From Candidatus Gastranaerophilales bacterium (GTDB taxonomy: Bacteria > Cyanobacteriota > Vampirovibrionia > Gastranaerophilales > Gastranaerophilaceae), in contig CALVHB010000023.1 of assembly GCA_944327275.1 (NCBI GenBank), forward strand, positions 1 through 64,000: a DNA stretch of 64,000 bases. The letters run 5' to 3'. Under the pieces are notes generated by a model. The model ran no database searches. It worked only from the letters and a program-made list of their open reading frames with translations, and was not told where the DNA came from. Positions 8,816-17,737 of the stretch are shown here, piece by piece; position 1 is the stretch's first letter; each line of letters begins with the position of its first letter. Made by a program: the position numbers and the translations under genes.

Positions 8816-9283
8816 TTATATCCCCTTTTTTAATATATAATCACAAAATTCTCTAACAGCACCGCGTCCTCCATTTTTTGAGGAAATAAAATTTGCAACG
8901 GCTTTTACTTCATCAACTGCGTCTGCAGGGCAGCCTTTTAGGGAAACTTTTTCAAGTATACAAATGTCTGGTAAATCATCTCCCATATAAGCAATTTCAT
9001 CGAAAGAAATATCGTATTTTTTCATTATTTCTTCAAGTGTAGCTATTTTGTTTTTTGAGCCCTGATGAAGTTCTTTAATATTAAGATTTTTAGCGCGATG
9101 TTCAACAGTTCCGTTATTTCTTGCTGTAATTATTGCAGTAATTATCCCTGCATTATTTAGATTTACTATCCCTTGGCCATCTTTTGCATTAAATGTTTTA
9201 TATTCATGACCAAATTCATCGAAAGTAAGGCTTCCGTCAGTAAGTACGCCATCAACATCAAAAGCAACAAGTTTTATACTCAT
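8816..9283 (-). CDS. kdsC: Kdo 8-phosphate phosphatase KdsC (HAD family)
   Basis: KdsC hydrolyses 3-deoxy-D-manno-octulosonate 8-phosphate to Kdo, an inner-core LPS sugar. The 155-residue protein has the capless HAD signature DVDGVLTDG (9-17, nucleophile Asp9 and Asp11), ITAR as motif II and MGDDLPD as motif IV, with the KdsC-type NGGRGAVRE near the C-terminus. It directly follows kdsD with no gap. Its presence implies lipopolysaccharide and an outer membrane. Confidence 0.95.
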   Translation of the reverse strand: MSIKLVAFDVDGVLTDGSLTFDEFGHEYKTFNAKDGQGIVNLNNAGIITAIITARNNGTVEHRAKNLNIKELHQGSKNKIATLEEIMKKYDISFDEIAYMGDDLPDICILEKVSLKGCPADAVDEVKAVANFISSKNGGRGAVREFCDYILKKGI

Positions 9284-10273
9284 CTATGCAACTCCTGCTT
9301 TCAATAGGTCATGGATATGTATCACTCCTATAGGTTTGCCTGAGTTATCCAGTACCGCAAGGGCTGTAATCGAATATTTTTCCATTAAGTTAAGTGCACT
9401 TGCTCCGTAATCTGACTGCGAAATATATTTAGGATTATGAGTCATAACATCTTTTGCAAGAAGTTGGTTTATTGAACCATATTTTATTAAAGTTCTTCTA
9501 ATATCACCATCGGTAAGAACACCTGTCAATGTTCCTTCGCTGTTTACAATCATAGCCATCCCGAGTTTTTTCTCTGAAATTAGGCTGATGACATCTGAGA
9601 ATGAGTCAGTTTCTTTTGCAATAGGAAGCTTTTCTGTCTCAGTAAGCATTAAATCTGAAACTTTGTATGTAAAGCCTTTTCCAAGAGCTCCAGATGGATG
9701 GAAAATCAAGAAATCTTCTTCTGAAAAACCTCTTTTTTCTAAAAGACAAACAGCTAGAGCGTCTCCCATAGCAAGGGTGGCTGTAGTGCTTGCAGTAGGT
9801 GCCTTATTAAGTGGGCAAGCTTCTTTTTCTACAGATATATCAAGTGTAACATCAGAAGAATGAGCAAGAGTTGAATTCATTTTTCCTGTCATTCCTATCA
9901 TTGTTACTCCAAATCTTTTAATCAAAGGTAAAAGATTTAAAAGTTCTTGGGTTTCTCCACTATTTGAAATAGCAATAACCACATCATTTCTTGTAATAAT
10001 ACCTGAATCACCGTGTGTACTTTCTGCAGGATGTAAAAAATACGAAGGTGTTCCTGTAGATGTTAGAGTAGCTGCTATTTTTCTCCCGATAAGTCCAGAT
10101 TTACCCATACCTGTGACAATTACACGGCCTTTACAGTTGAAAAGGATTTCAACTGCTTTATCAAAATCTTCTCCTATACTGTTTTTTAATCTTAGTATAG
10201 AGTTTGCTTCAATATCTAATACTTCTTTTGCTAGTTCATTTATTTTACTTTGATTCATAACTGTTAATTCCAT
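9284..10273 (-). CDS. kdsD: Arabinose 5-phosphate isomerase KdsD/KpsF
   Basis: This enzyme isomerises ribulose 5-phosphate to arabinose 5-phosphate, the first step of Kdo synthesis. The 329-residue protein has an N-terminal SIS domain (GMGKSGLIGRKIAAT, STHGDSG, AISNSGET) and two C-terminal CBS domains from about residue 210 to 325. The start MELTVMNQ is supported by gggggatt about 7 bases upstream. On the minus strand a TATAAT at 10301-10296 gives a plausible operon promoter. Normal length. Confidence 0.95.
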   Translation of the reverse strand: MELTVMNQSKINELAKEVLDIEANSILRLKNSIGEDFDKAVEILFNCKGRVIVTGMGKSGLIGRKIAATLTSTGTPSYFLHPAESTHGDSGIITRNDVVIAISNSGETQELLNLLPLIKRFGVTMIGMTGKMNSTLAHSSDVTLDISVEKEACPLNKAPTASTTATLAMGDALAVCLLEKRGFSEEDFLIFHPSGALGKGFTYKVSDLMLTETEKLPIAKETDSFSDVISLISEKKLGMAMIVNSEGTLTGVLTDGDIRRTLIKYGSINQLLAKDVMTHNPKYISQSDYGASALNLMEKYSITALAVLDNSGKPIGVIHIHDLLKAGVA

Positions 10274-10376
10274 TTCTAATCCCCCATCAAACCAAATTAT
10301 ATAATAAATATCATATAAAAGTATTAAATTTGTGCTTAATATTTAATTTTTGTAAAAAATATTCGTATGTCAATTT

Positions 10377-10634
10377 ATGAAAGGTATTGAATTTAAAGTA
10401 GAAAATTTTGCGAATATTGAGAAATTTAAAAAGTTCGTTAATACGCATGACTGTCCTGAAATATCAGTTGATTTGGGTGAAATTAATATTATTGATGCAA
10501 TGAAATTTATTGTCATGTCTTCAACTTACCATTATCAAAAATATCCGAAAGGGAAATTGAAGTGTTATTCAGTATCAGAAGATATCAAGGATTATGTTTC
10601 TTCTTTTGCAACAAAGAATTTAATTATAATATAG
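10377..10634 (+). CDS. Small hypothetical protein, STAS-like
   Basis: This 85-residue soluble protein is not firmly assigned. The order of a beta strand with ISVDLG, then INIIDAMKF helix, a second strand with GKLKCYSV and a final NLIII resembles a minimal STAS-type alpha/beta fold, but that is a guess from pattern alone. No Shine-Dalgarno is seen before the ATG. It lies 43 bases before the ART-like gene, so cotranscription is possible. Confidence 0.55.
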   Translation: MKGIEFKVENFANIEKFKKFVNTHDCPEISVDLGEINIIDAMKFIVMSSTYHYQKYPKGKLKCYSVSEDIKDYVSSFATKNLIII

Positions 10635-10677
10635 AAATTTGGCTAGCAAAAAAAATTTTTAGGTGTCTTATATAAAC

Positions 10678-11673
10678 ATGCTAAGTTTGAGTAGTGTTAA
10701 TAGACAAATAATTTCGACGTCGGTTCAAAATTCAAAAAAAACAGCAGAGGATAATAAGAAAGTTGAATCTGATGTATTGAATGATAAACCAAAGTCAGAT
10801 AAGAAAAATGCGCTGGCTATGACTGGAGCAGTTGCTCTAGCTGGGATTGCTATTGCAGGTATAATAATTTCAAGAAACAGAAATGCAAAAAATGTTGTAG
10901 ATAAGACAGAAGAAGTTTTATCTGATATCGATGATGTTGTAATTGAAGCTGTTCCTAGCGAGGTCACATCTTTTAGTGAGGAGATTTTTAATAAAGCAAA
11001 AAATGCCGAAAAGAAAGTAAGAGAGCAAATTTCTAAAAAGTTTCTTGAATTCAGAGATAATGGTATTGATTCTTTAGGTTTTGCTCAAAGGATAAAAACT
11101 GTAACTGATGGGAAGCAAAGTGTAAAATCTGTGGATAAGATTTTATTAGATAAAGAAGAATTCGATGCAGCTTTTAATTTTATTGATGATTCATTGCTTA
11201 ACGCTAAGTTAAAAGCCGGAGTTGATTTGTCTGAAGATGTTATTGTTAAAAAGATGGATAATTTGATAGAAAATTCAACACCTTTAGAAAATGAAAGTTA
11301 TGTTTATTCTGGAATTAGGACTCAAAAGATTTGGGATGATTTTTTGCCTGAAGAAATTATTAGTGAAATAAAAGAAGGAAATACAATTAAGGATAAAGGT
11401 TTTGTACTAACTTCAAGGGTATATGATGATATTCTTGCGAAAGTTGACCCAATGAATTATAAAGACCATGAGTCTTGTGGATATTTGTTAAGAATATTGT
11501 TGCCAAAGGGTACAAAAGGTTTTGACGGTAGAAGATTTACCGGAAGAAATTCTGATAGAGGATACAATGCGAGGTTTATACTTGCAAGAAATTCTGAATT
11601 AAAGATTAACAGTATTGACGATAATACAAGAATTATTGATTGTGAGTATATTTTGCCTTCAAATTCAAATTGA
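10678..11673 (+). CDS. Membrane-anchored protein with degenerate ADP-ribosyltransferase-like domain
   Basis: The start ATG 10678 is preferred because aggtg lies 12 bases upstream; a GTG at 10663 is the alternative. The 331-residue protein has a polar N-terminus, one membrane segment (about 45-65), a helical region (95-200) and a C-terminal domain (about 205-326) with the order of the ADP-ribosyltransferase exoenzyme fold: VYSGIR (209-214), IKDKGFVLTSR (237-247), LLPKGTKGFD (274-283) and ARFILARNSELKI (298-310). The usual Y-R-G reads Y-S-G, STS reads LTS, and no ExE is visible before FIL. It may be inactive or very divergent. The fold call is pattern inference. Confidence 0.6.
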   Translation: MLSLSSVNRQIISTSVQNSKKTAEDNKKVESDVLNDKPKSDKKNALAMTGAVALAGIAIAGIIISRNRNAKNVVDKTEEVLSDIDDVVIEAVPSEVTSFSEEIFNKAKNAEKKVREQISKKFLEFRDNGIDSLGFAQRIKTVTDGKQSVKSVDKILLDKEEFDAAFNFIDDSLLNAKLKAGVDLSEDVIVKKMDNLIENSTPLENESYVYSGIRTQKIWDDFLPEEIISEIKEGNTIKDKGFVLTSRVYDDILAKVDPMNYKDHESCGYLLRILLPKGTKGFDGRRFTGRNSDRGYNARFILARNSELKINSIDDNTRIIDCEYILPSNSN

Positions 11674-11690
11674 TATATAAATTTGAATTT
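11661..11690. repeat. Perfect inverted repeat overlapping a stop codon
   Basis: AAATTCAAATT (11661-11671) and AATTTGAATTT (11680-11690) form an 11-bp stem with an 8-base loop spanning the TGA at 11671-11673. No T tract follows, so it is not a standard terminator. Confidence 0.6.
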
Positions 11691-11694
11691 CTTG

Positions 11695-11703
11695 TGCTAT
11701 AAT
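11695..11703 (+). promoter_or_regulatory. Extended -10 promoter element for the NhaD/ArsB-type transporter
   Basis: TGCTATAAT lies 48 bases before the ATG at 11752. No convincing -35 is visible at the expected distance. Confidence 0.5.
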
Positions 11704-11751
11704 TATCACATAATGTTTGTGGGTTAATTTAAGTAAGTGAAGGGAGGATAC

Positions 11752-13080
11752 ATGATTGAACACTTACATGCAATCGTGCAATCGCACAGTGTTGGTATTT
11801 CTGCTGCGATTTTGTTGATTGCTTACGTTTTTATTGCTTTGGAAAAAATTCCGAAGGTAACAATAGCTTTGTTGGGCGCAGCTATTACAATTTTGCTTGG
11901 GCTTGTAAGTCAAACAAAGTTAGTTGATGGAGCTATTGATGCTCACTATTTTATAAATTTCGTTGACTTTAACGTAATTTTCTTACTTGTATCAATGATG
12001 ATTATTGTAAGTATTGCAACAAGAAGCGGAATGTTTAACTGGATTGCTAACCAGTTATTGAAACTAACTAAAGGCCATCCTGTGGGTATTTTAATCGCTT
12101 TAGGTTTGTTTACAGCTGTTGCATCTGCATTTTTAGATAATGTTACTACCGTAATTTTAATTATGCCTGTAACATTTTTTATTGCTGATAAATTGGATAT
12201 TAATCCAGTTCCATATTTATTAACTGAAATTTTTGCTTCAAACATCGGTGGAACTGCAACTTTGATAGGAGACCCTCCTAATATTATTATTGGAAGTGCA
12301 GCAGGTCTTTCATTTATGGATTTTGTTTGTGATTTAACTCCTATTATTGCGATTATATTAGTTGTTGTTTTATTTGTTTTGTGGTTGTTTTTCAGAAAAG
12401 ATTTACATACAACTCCTGAAAAAATGGCAGCAGTTGCAAATCTTGATAATTCAAAAACTATTACAGACTTTCCTTTGATGTTAAGAAGTGGAATTGTTTT
12501 AGCTTTGGTAATACTTGGATTTGTTTTGCATGATGTTACTCATATTGAGACTTGTGTGACTGCGATGCTTGGAGCCAGCTTCCTATTATTATTTGAAAAA
12601 CCAAAAGATATCTTATGTGATGTTGAATGGAATACAATTTTCTTCTTTATAGGTCTATTCATAATAATTGGTGGACTTGAAGCTTCCGGTGGTATTGCTT
12701 TAATGGCGAAATGGATTTTAAATGTTACAGAAGGTTCTCAATCAGCTACTGCAATGTTAATCCTTTGGGCATCAGGATTTATAAGTGGTATAATTGATAA
12801 TATTCCTTATACTGCAACAATGACTCCTATGCTTCTTGAAATTAGAAATGTAATGGGAGCAGAATATACATTACCGCTTTGGTGGTGTTTATCTTTAGGT
12901 GCTTGCCTTGGAGGAAACATGACTATTATTGGTGCTGCTGCTAATGTTATCGTATCTGAAACATCAGCTCATCACGGTCATCCGATAGCATTTATGAGAT
13001 TCTTAAAATACGGTGTGGTTGTAATGATTACTTCGTTAGTTTTAAGTTCAGTCTACATATGGCTAAGATTTCTTCATTAA
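11752..13080 (+). CDS. NhaD/ArsB-family ion transporter (probable Na+/H+ antiporter)
   Basis: This 442-residue inner-membrane protein has about 11-12 hydrophobic segments and the ion transporter superfamily signatures DNVTTVILIMP, NIGGTATLIGDPPNIIIGS and, in the second half, DNIPYTATMTP and LGGNMTIIGAAANV, which mark the two inverted halves. The start is fixed by gggagg at 11742-11747; an upstream GTG would overlap that site. The His-rich N-terminus (EHLHAIVQSHS) is unusual. The family covers Na+/H+ antiport (NhaD), arsenite export and dicarboxylate transport; the NhaD/P-protein subgroup fits best. It ends at a strong terminator. Confidence 0.82.
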   Translation: MIEHLHAIVQSHSVGISAAILLIAYVFIALEKIPKVTIALLGAAITILLGLVSQTKLVDGAIDAHYFINFVDFNVIFLLVSMMIIVSIATRSGMFNWIANQLLKLTKGHPVGILIALGLFTAVASAFLDNVTTVILIMPVTFFIADKLDINPVPYLLTEIFASNIGGTATLIGDPPNIIIGSAAGLSFMDFVCDLTPIIAIILVVVLFVLWLFFRKDLHTTPEKMAAVANLDNSKTITDFPLMLRSGIVLALVILGFVLHDVTHIETCVTAMLGASFLLLFEKPKDILCDVEWNTIFFFIGLFIIIGGLEASGGIALMAKWILNVTEGSQSATAMLILWASGFISGIIDNIPYTATMTPMLLEIRNVMGAEYTLPLWWCLSLGACLGGNMTIIGAAANVIVSETSAHHGHPIAFMRFLKYGVVVMITSLVLSSVYIWLRFLH

Positions 13081-13084
13081 AATT

Positions 13085-13113
13085 AAAGGAGGCTTTAAAG
13101 GCCTCCTTTTTTT
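13085..13113 (+). terminator. Rho-independent terminator after the NhaD/ArsB-type transporter
   Basis: AAAGGAGGC / GCCTCCTTT, a 9-bp perfect stem with a 7-base loop followed by T residues. It abuts the end of the convergent emrB. Confidence 0.92.
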
Positions 13114-14653
13114 ATGATAATTTTTCGGCTTTTTGTTTCTTTTCTTTTATAAATAATAGTAATGGTATTACTGCAATTGATAAAAATGCCAGTAATGAAA
13201 AAGCGTCAAAAAATGATGCTAATCTCGCTTGTTGTAGCAATTCTTTGTATAAAGATCCACTCGCTTTTTTTGCTGCAAGCACTGCCGGATAATGGATTAA
13301 AAATTTTGATTTAAGCATTAATAATTTATGTTGAAATATTGGATTATGTGGAGAAAGATGTTCTACCAAATAAGTTTGTCTTACTTGTGATACTCTGGCA
13401 ATAAATGTTGCAGACATCGCGGTAGATATAGCTGTTATTATATTTTTAAATAATGCATGTAATGCTGCTCCATCAGCATTTTTAGAAGCTGATAAAGTTT
13501 GAAATGATAATGCTGTAATAGGTACAAATGCAGTTGGAACTCCAATACATAAAAGGATATTGGGTAATATTATACTTTCTATAGAAGATGTTGTATTTAG
13601 TTGAGTTAACATCAATACAGACATTCCCATAGTTAGTAGACCGACAGCCGCAAGTATTTTAGGTTTTACATATTTTGAGATTTCTCCAACTACTAGTAAT
13701 CCGATGAGGCAGACAATAGCTCTTGGAAACATTGCCAGACCGGATTTAGATGGGCTATATCCCAAAAGGCTTTGAGCAAACATAGGTACAAGTAGCAGTG
13801 TAGAATATAGCATTATGTTTATAAAAGAACTTATGAAAGTCCCACACAGAAAATTTCGATCTTTAAACACTCTTATGTCAATTACAGGGTATTTGTATTC
13901 AAGTTCCCAAACATAGAAAAATACAAATGCAAATATACTCAAACCTGTTACCCAGCAAACCCAAGTTGTATCAAACCAATTGTACTGTTGTCCTTTGTCA
14001 AGTACAACTTGCATGCATCCTAGTGCAATTACTATAGAAGTGTATCCTATAATATCAAATTTTTTGTTATACTTTTGTTTTTCAGGTTTATCGTTAGATA
14101 AAAATATTTTTACCAATATAAAGGATAACATGCACAATGGTATGTTCATTATAAAAATCCATTGCCAAGAATAATTATCTGTCAGATAACCTCCAATGAA
14201 TGGACCAGCTAGCGGAGAAAACATTGCTGCGACACCGAATAAGCCCATTGCAACTCCACGTTGTTCCGGAGGAAATACTTCAAGAAGCACTGCTTGACTT
14301 AGAGGAAGAATACATCCACTGCCTATACCTTGGACTATTCTGGCTCCTATTAATGCTTGCAGGTTAGGGGCCAGTACACATAGAAGGCATCCAAGTGCAA
14401 ATATCCATATACTGTAAAACATCAAGAGTTTTTTTCCTATGGTTCTTACAAGATAACCGGTTACGGGAAGCATCAGACCTCCCGATATTATATAACAAGT
14501 AATTACTGTATTTGCTTCATATTGAGTAGCCCCGTAGAACCCAGCTATGTGAGGTTGGCTTACGTTTGTTGCAGAAGACGCCGCCAGCGCAAGAAATGCC
14601 GGGAGCAATACAGATATTGCTACTATATAAGGGTTAACTTTCTTTTCTTCCAT
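13112..14653 (-). CDS. emrB: EmrB/QacA-type MFS drug efflux transporter (DHA2)
   Basis: This 513-residue inner-membrane protein has about 14 hydrophobic segments and DHA2 family motifs: the antiporter motif C SPLAGPFIGGYLTD, RIVQGIGSG and a motif-A-like TGYLVRTIGKK. It exports toxic compounds using proton motive force. Its start overlaps the emrA stop (TAATG), so the two are translationally coupled. Together with the adjacent MFP and the divergent TolC-like protein it should form a three-part pump across both membranes. The substrate cannot be told. Confidence 0.92.
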   Translation of the reverse strand: MEEKKVNPYIVAISVLLPAFLALAASSATNVSQPHIAGFYGATQYEANTVITCYIISGGLMLPVTGYLVRTIGKKLLMFYSIWIFALGCLLCVLAPNLQALIGARIVQGIGSGCILPLSQAVLLEVFPPEQRGVAMGLFGVAAMFSPLAGPFIGGYLTDNYSWQWIFIMNIPLCMLSFILVKIFLSNDKPEKQKYNKKFDIIGYTSIVIALGCMQVVLDKGQQYNWFDTTWVCWVTGLSIFAFVFFYVWELEYKYPVIDIRVFKDRNFLCGTFISSFINIMLYSTLLLVPMFAQSLLGYSPSKSGLAMFPRAIVCLIGLLVVGEISKYVKPKILAAVGLLTMGMSVLMLTQLNTTSSIESIILPNILLCIGVPTAFVPITALSFQTLSASKNADGAALHALFKNIITAISTAMSATFIARVSQVRQTYLVEHLSPHNPIFQHKLLMLKSKFLIHYPAVLAAKKASGSLYKELLQQARLASFFDAFSLLAFLSIAVIPLLLFIKEKKQKAEKLS

Positions 14654-15771
14654 TATTTTATTTTTACCTTCGGTACAACTGACATCCCAGGAACTATGTT
14701 ATAGTCTTTTATGTCTTCGTCAAAAAGAATTTTTACCGGAACACGTTGAACAATTTTTACATAACTACCTACTGCATTTTCAGGTGGAAATAAACTTGAT
14801 TTTGCTCCTGTTGCTCTTTGGATACTGTCAACATGTCCTTTAAATTTTTTGCCTGGATATGTATCTACTTTTATAGAAACAGGCTGTCCTTTTTTCATTC
14901 TGGTTAGCTGGTTTTCTTTAAAGTTTGCAACAACCCATACATGCTCAGGAACAATTTCCATAAGAGGTTGACCTACTTGGAGATAGTTTCCTTTTTCAAC
15001 ACTTCTTGCAGATACCATTCCTTTTTGAGGAGCGTAGATTTTTGTGTAAGAAAGGTCTAGTTTCGCTTGTTCTACTTCTGCTTCAAGTTTTTTTATTTCT
15101 GCTTGTACTGCTTCAGCTTTAGCTTTATGAGATTCTAATGCTGATTGCATTGCTTTAGATTTTTCTGTAGCAGCTTTGTGGTTAGCTTGTGCTACGGTAT
15201 AATGAGTATTACTATTATCATATTCTTGTTTTGAAACAATTCCTTCTTTATACATATCTGTATATCTTTTGTGGTCTTTTGTTGCAAAATCAAGTTTAGA
15301 TTGTGCAGAGGTTACGTCTTCGAATGATTGATTTACATTAGATCCGCTTTCTTCAATTTGTTTTTCGGTTACCCCTAATTGAGCTTTCGCCTCTGCAAGT
15401 TTTGCTTCTGCTTGATGAAGTTTTACTTCGTAATCTGCAGGGTCAATTTCAACTAACAATTGTCCTGCTTCTACTTCATCATTATCATCAACAAGTAAAT
15501 TTATAACAGGTCCTGATACTCTTGGTGCAACAGTTATTAATCGACCCTCTACAAATGCATCGTCTGTTGATTGAAAATATGTTGAATGAATTGCGGCAAA
15601 AAGTCCCAACAGTACAAGAAACGCTGCTGTTATACTGGGTACAATAACTCTTTTTTTCTTGTATTCAGGTCTTTTTTTCTTAGCTTTTTCTTTTCTTGCT
15701 TTAAGTACTTCTTTTGCTTTTTCTTCTAATTCTTCTTTGTTTATCTTCTTTTTTGGGGTTTTATCTTCCAT
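14653..15771 (-). CDS. emrA: EmrA/HlyD-type membrane fusion protein
   Basis: This 372-residue periplasmic adaptor has a very lysine-rich cytoplasmic N-terminus (1-46), a single membrane anchor (about 47-66), a biotinyl-lipoyl half motif near 85-115 (VSGPVINLLVDDNDEV), a long coiled-coil hairpin (about 120-240) and a beta-barrel part with YVKIVQRVPVKI, typical of EmrA. It bridges EmrB and the outer membrane channel. It lies 10 bases after marR and overlaps emrB. Confidence 0.93.
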   Translation of the reverse strand: MEDKTPKKKINKEELEEKAKEVLKARKEKAKKKRPEYKKKRVIVPSITAAFLVLLGLFAAIHSTYFQSTDDAFVEGRLITVAPRVSGPVINLLVDDNDEVEAGQLLVEIDPADYEVKLHQAEAKLAEAKAQLGVTEKQIEESGSNVNQSFEDVTSAQSKLDFATKDHKRYTDMYKEGIVSKQEYDNSNTHYTVAQANHKAATEKSKAMQSALESHKAKAEAVQAEIKKLEAEVEQAKLDLSYTKIYAPQKGMVSARSVEKGNYLQVGQPLMEIVPEHVWVVANFKENQLTRMKKGQPVSIKVDTYPGKKFKGHVDSIQRATGAKSSLFPPENAVGSYVKIVQRVPVKILFDEDIKDYNIVPGMSVVPKVKIK

Positions 15772-15781
15772 TATTCACCTC

Positions 15782-16240
15782 TTATATTTGCATGTTTAAT
15801 TTTTCTTCTAAGTTTGATTTAATTTTATTTAATACTCTAAGACAACTTGTTAATTCTTCGTCACTAACTTCTTTTACGGTGTTTTGCCAGTGCTCTGCAA
15901 CTGTAGGTAGGACAAGATTATATATTTCTCTGCCTTTTTCAGTAATGTTAATTTTATATATTTTTCTTTTATTAACGTCTGGGGTTTTGGTTACATAGCC
16001 CATTTTTTCAAGTATATTAATTATTCTTGTTATATTTGGTCTGTCTTTTAGTGTTAATGCACTTATTTGTCTTTGGTAAAGACCATCATGGTCTATAATT
16101 GCTGTTAGAACGGTAAATTGTTCAGGTGTTATCGGGAAATTTGCTTTTGAAAATTTTTGTATTGCAATAGCTCGTACCATCTTTCCAACACGTACAAGTT
16201 TCATCCCAATTCTACTTTTTAATAAATCTTTATTGTCCAT
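15782..16240 (-). CDS. MarR family transcriptional regulator
   Basis: This 152-residue protein has the MarR winged helix: QFTVLTAIIDHDGLYQRQISALTLKDRPNITRI for the helix-turn-helix, followed by the wing with Asp-x-Arg-like VNKRKIYKINITEKG. MarR proteins are dimeric repressors released by phenolic or lipophilic ligands. It leads the marR-emrA-emrB operon, and its start is 9 bases from a perfect palindrome shared with the divergent outer membrane gene. Autorepression and control of the whole pump are inferred from this layout. Confidence 0.93.
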   Translation of the reverse strand: MDNKDLLKSRIGMKLVRVGKMVRAIAIQKFSKANFPITPEQFTVLTAIIDHDGLYQRQISALTLKDRPNITRIINILEKMGYVTKTPDVNKRKIYKINITEKGREIYNLVLPTVAEHWQNTVKEVSDEELTSCLRVLNKIKSNLEEKLNMQI

Positions 16241-16249
16241 GATTTTTCT

Positions 16250-16271
16250 TTGTGTTATTATGATAACACAA
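16250..16271. promoter_or_regulatory. Predicted MarR operator palindrome
   Basis: TTGTGTTAT-TATG-ATAACACAA is a perfect 9-bp inverted repeat with a 4-base spacer, placed in the 48-base gap between divergent marR and the TolC-like gene. MarR proteins typically bind such palindromes of about this size between divergent promoters. Confidence 0.8.
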
Positions 16272-16288
16272 AAAAGGAAATAGCAAGC

Positions 16289-17671
16289 ATGAAAATTTTT
16301 AAAATATTACTAACCCTATTAATTTTACTGTGCAATTTATCTGTTGCGCAAGCAAAAACTAAAGATAATTCTAATTACAAGTTAGAGTACTTGAATCTTG
16401 ATTGGTGGCAAAAGTACAATGATCCTATATTGAATGATTATTTAACTACTGCGTTTGAAAATAACCAAGATTTAAAAATCGCGACTTTAAACGTTAAGCA
16501 ATCAGAACAAATTGTGAAAGAAGCTTTTGCAAGGCAATTACCTCAGTTAGGATTCCAAGGTGATGTGTTTAGAGATTTTGCTTCATCTGATATTAGATTT
16601 GGAAATGTTTTAATTAATGATTACCATCAGAGTAATTTCTTTTTGCCCCTTACAATGAGTTATGAAATTGATATTTGGGGTGAAAATTATTTAAGAACAA
16701 AATCGTATAAAAAACAAGTTGAGATGATAAAGCAAAATGAAAGAGCTTCTTATATCGCTTTGACCTCTGCTGTAGCTTCTGAATATTTTAATTTAGTAAA
16801 ATTTGATAAATTGATAAAAAATCAAGAAGAGCTCGTTAAAATTCAATCAGAGATTGTGAGACTTGAAGAAATAAAATATAAAAACGGACTTTGCCCTGTA
16901 TTAGAGTTAATGAATGAAAAACAGTTATTGACACAGTTACAGGAAGAGTTGAATGTATATGTTGATAAAAGAATAATTATCGGACGAGAACTTGGTGTAT
17001 TAACTGGTCTTAGGGAAAAAGATTTGAGTGTTATGCCTAGAAACGATTACTCAATTTTGTCCATTATTGAACTGCCTGAAAGTATTAGTGCAGAAGTTAT
17101 AAAATATAGACCGGATTATTTGAAAGCTGAAGATTATATTGAAAAAATCGGAATTGATGCTAAGGTTGCTAGAAGAGATTTTTTACCTAAGTTTGTTTTA
17201 TACGGACAGGCAGGATTTAGTGCATATAATCTGACTAATATTTTTGGGAATCACACTTTTAAATCATTTGCAGGAGTTATGCCTTCTTTTGATTTGTTCA
17301 CAGGTGGAGCAAAGATGGCTCATTTAAGATATACAAAATTAGAACTTGAAAAAGCTCAACAGATTTATGAAAAGACTATACTAACTTCTATTCAAGAAGT
17401 TAATAATTCTTTAGGTGTAGCTATTACAAGGAATTTGAACTACAAAGAAAGTGTAAAACGCTATGATTTAGAAAAAGAAAAATACGCATTGGCAGATAAA
17501 AAATATCAAATTGGTGCAAAATCTAAACTAGAAGAAATGAAGGATTATGAAAAACTTCTTGTTGCAGAAAAAGATGAAGTTAATGGAAAAATTAACTATC
17601 TTATTTCAACAGTTAATATATACAAGGCTGTTGGCGGTAAAGATTTTACAACAATTAATGACAGTTTATAA
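16289..17671 (+). CDS. TolC/NodT-family outer membrane efflux protein
   Basis: This 460-residue protein has a signal peptide (about 1-22, ending SVAQA) and the two-repeat outer membrane efflux family pattern: WWQKYNDPILNDYLTTAFENNQDLKIA at the N-terminus, a conserved RPDYLKAEDYIE in the middle and long helices for the periplasmic tunnel. The start with aagga at 16274-16278 is preferred; the frame opens 13 codons further upstream through the operator. No lipobox Cys is seen at the signal cleavage site, unlike NodT lipoproteins. It is the outer component of the EmrAB-type pump. Confidence 0.9.
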   Translation: MKIFKILLTLLILLCNLSVAQAKTKDNSNYKLEYLNLDWWQKYNDPILNDYLTTAFENNQDLKIATLNVKQSEQIVKEAFARQLPQLGFQGDVFRDFASSDIRFGNVLINDYHQSNFFLPLTMSYEIDIWGENYLRTKSYKKQVEMIKQNERASYIALTSAVASEYFNLVKFDKLIKNQEELVKIQSEIVRLEEIKYKNGLCPVLELMNEKQLLTQLQEELNVYVDKRIIIGRELGVLTGLREKDLSVMPRNDYSILSIIELPESISAEVIKYRPDYLKAEDYIEKIGIDAKVARRDFLPKFVLYGQAGFSAYNLTNIFGNHTFKSFAGVMPSFDLFTGGAKMAHLRYTKLELEKAQQIYEKTILTSIQEVNNSLGVAITRNLNYKESVKRYDLEKEKYALADKKYQIGAKSKLEEMKDYEKLLVAEKDEVNGKINYLISTVNIYKAVGGKDFTTINDSL

Positions 17672-17737
17672 CACTACTCTATTAACTAATACTTTAGTCG
17701 AATTAATTTACATAATGTAAGTGCTTAAATTTATAAT

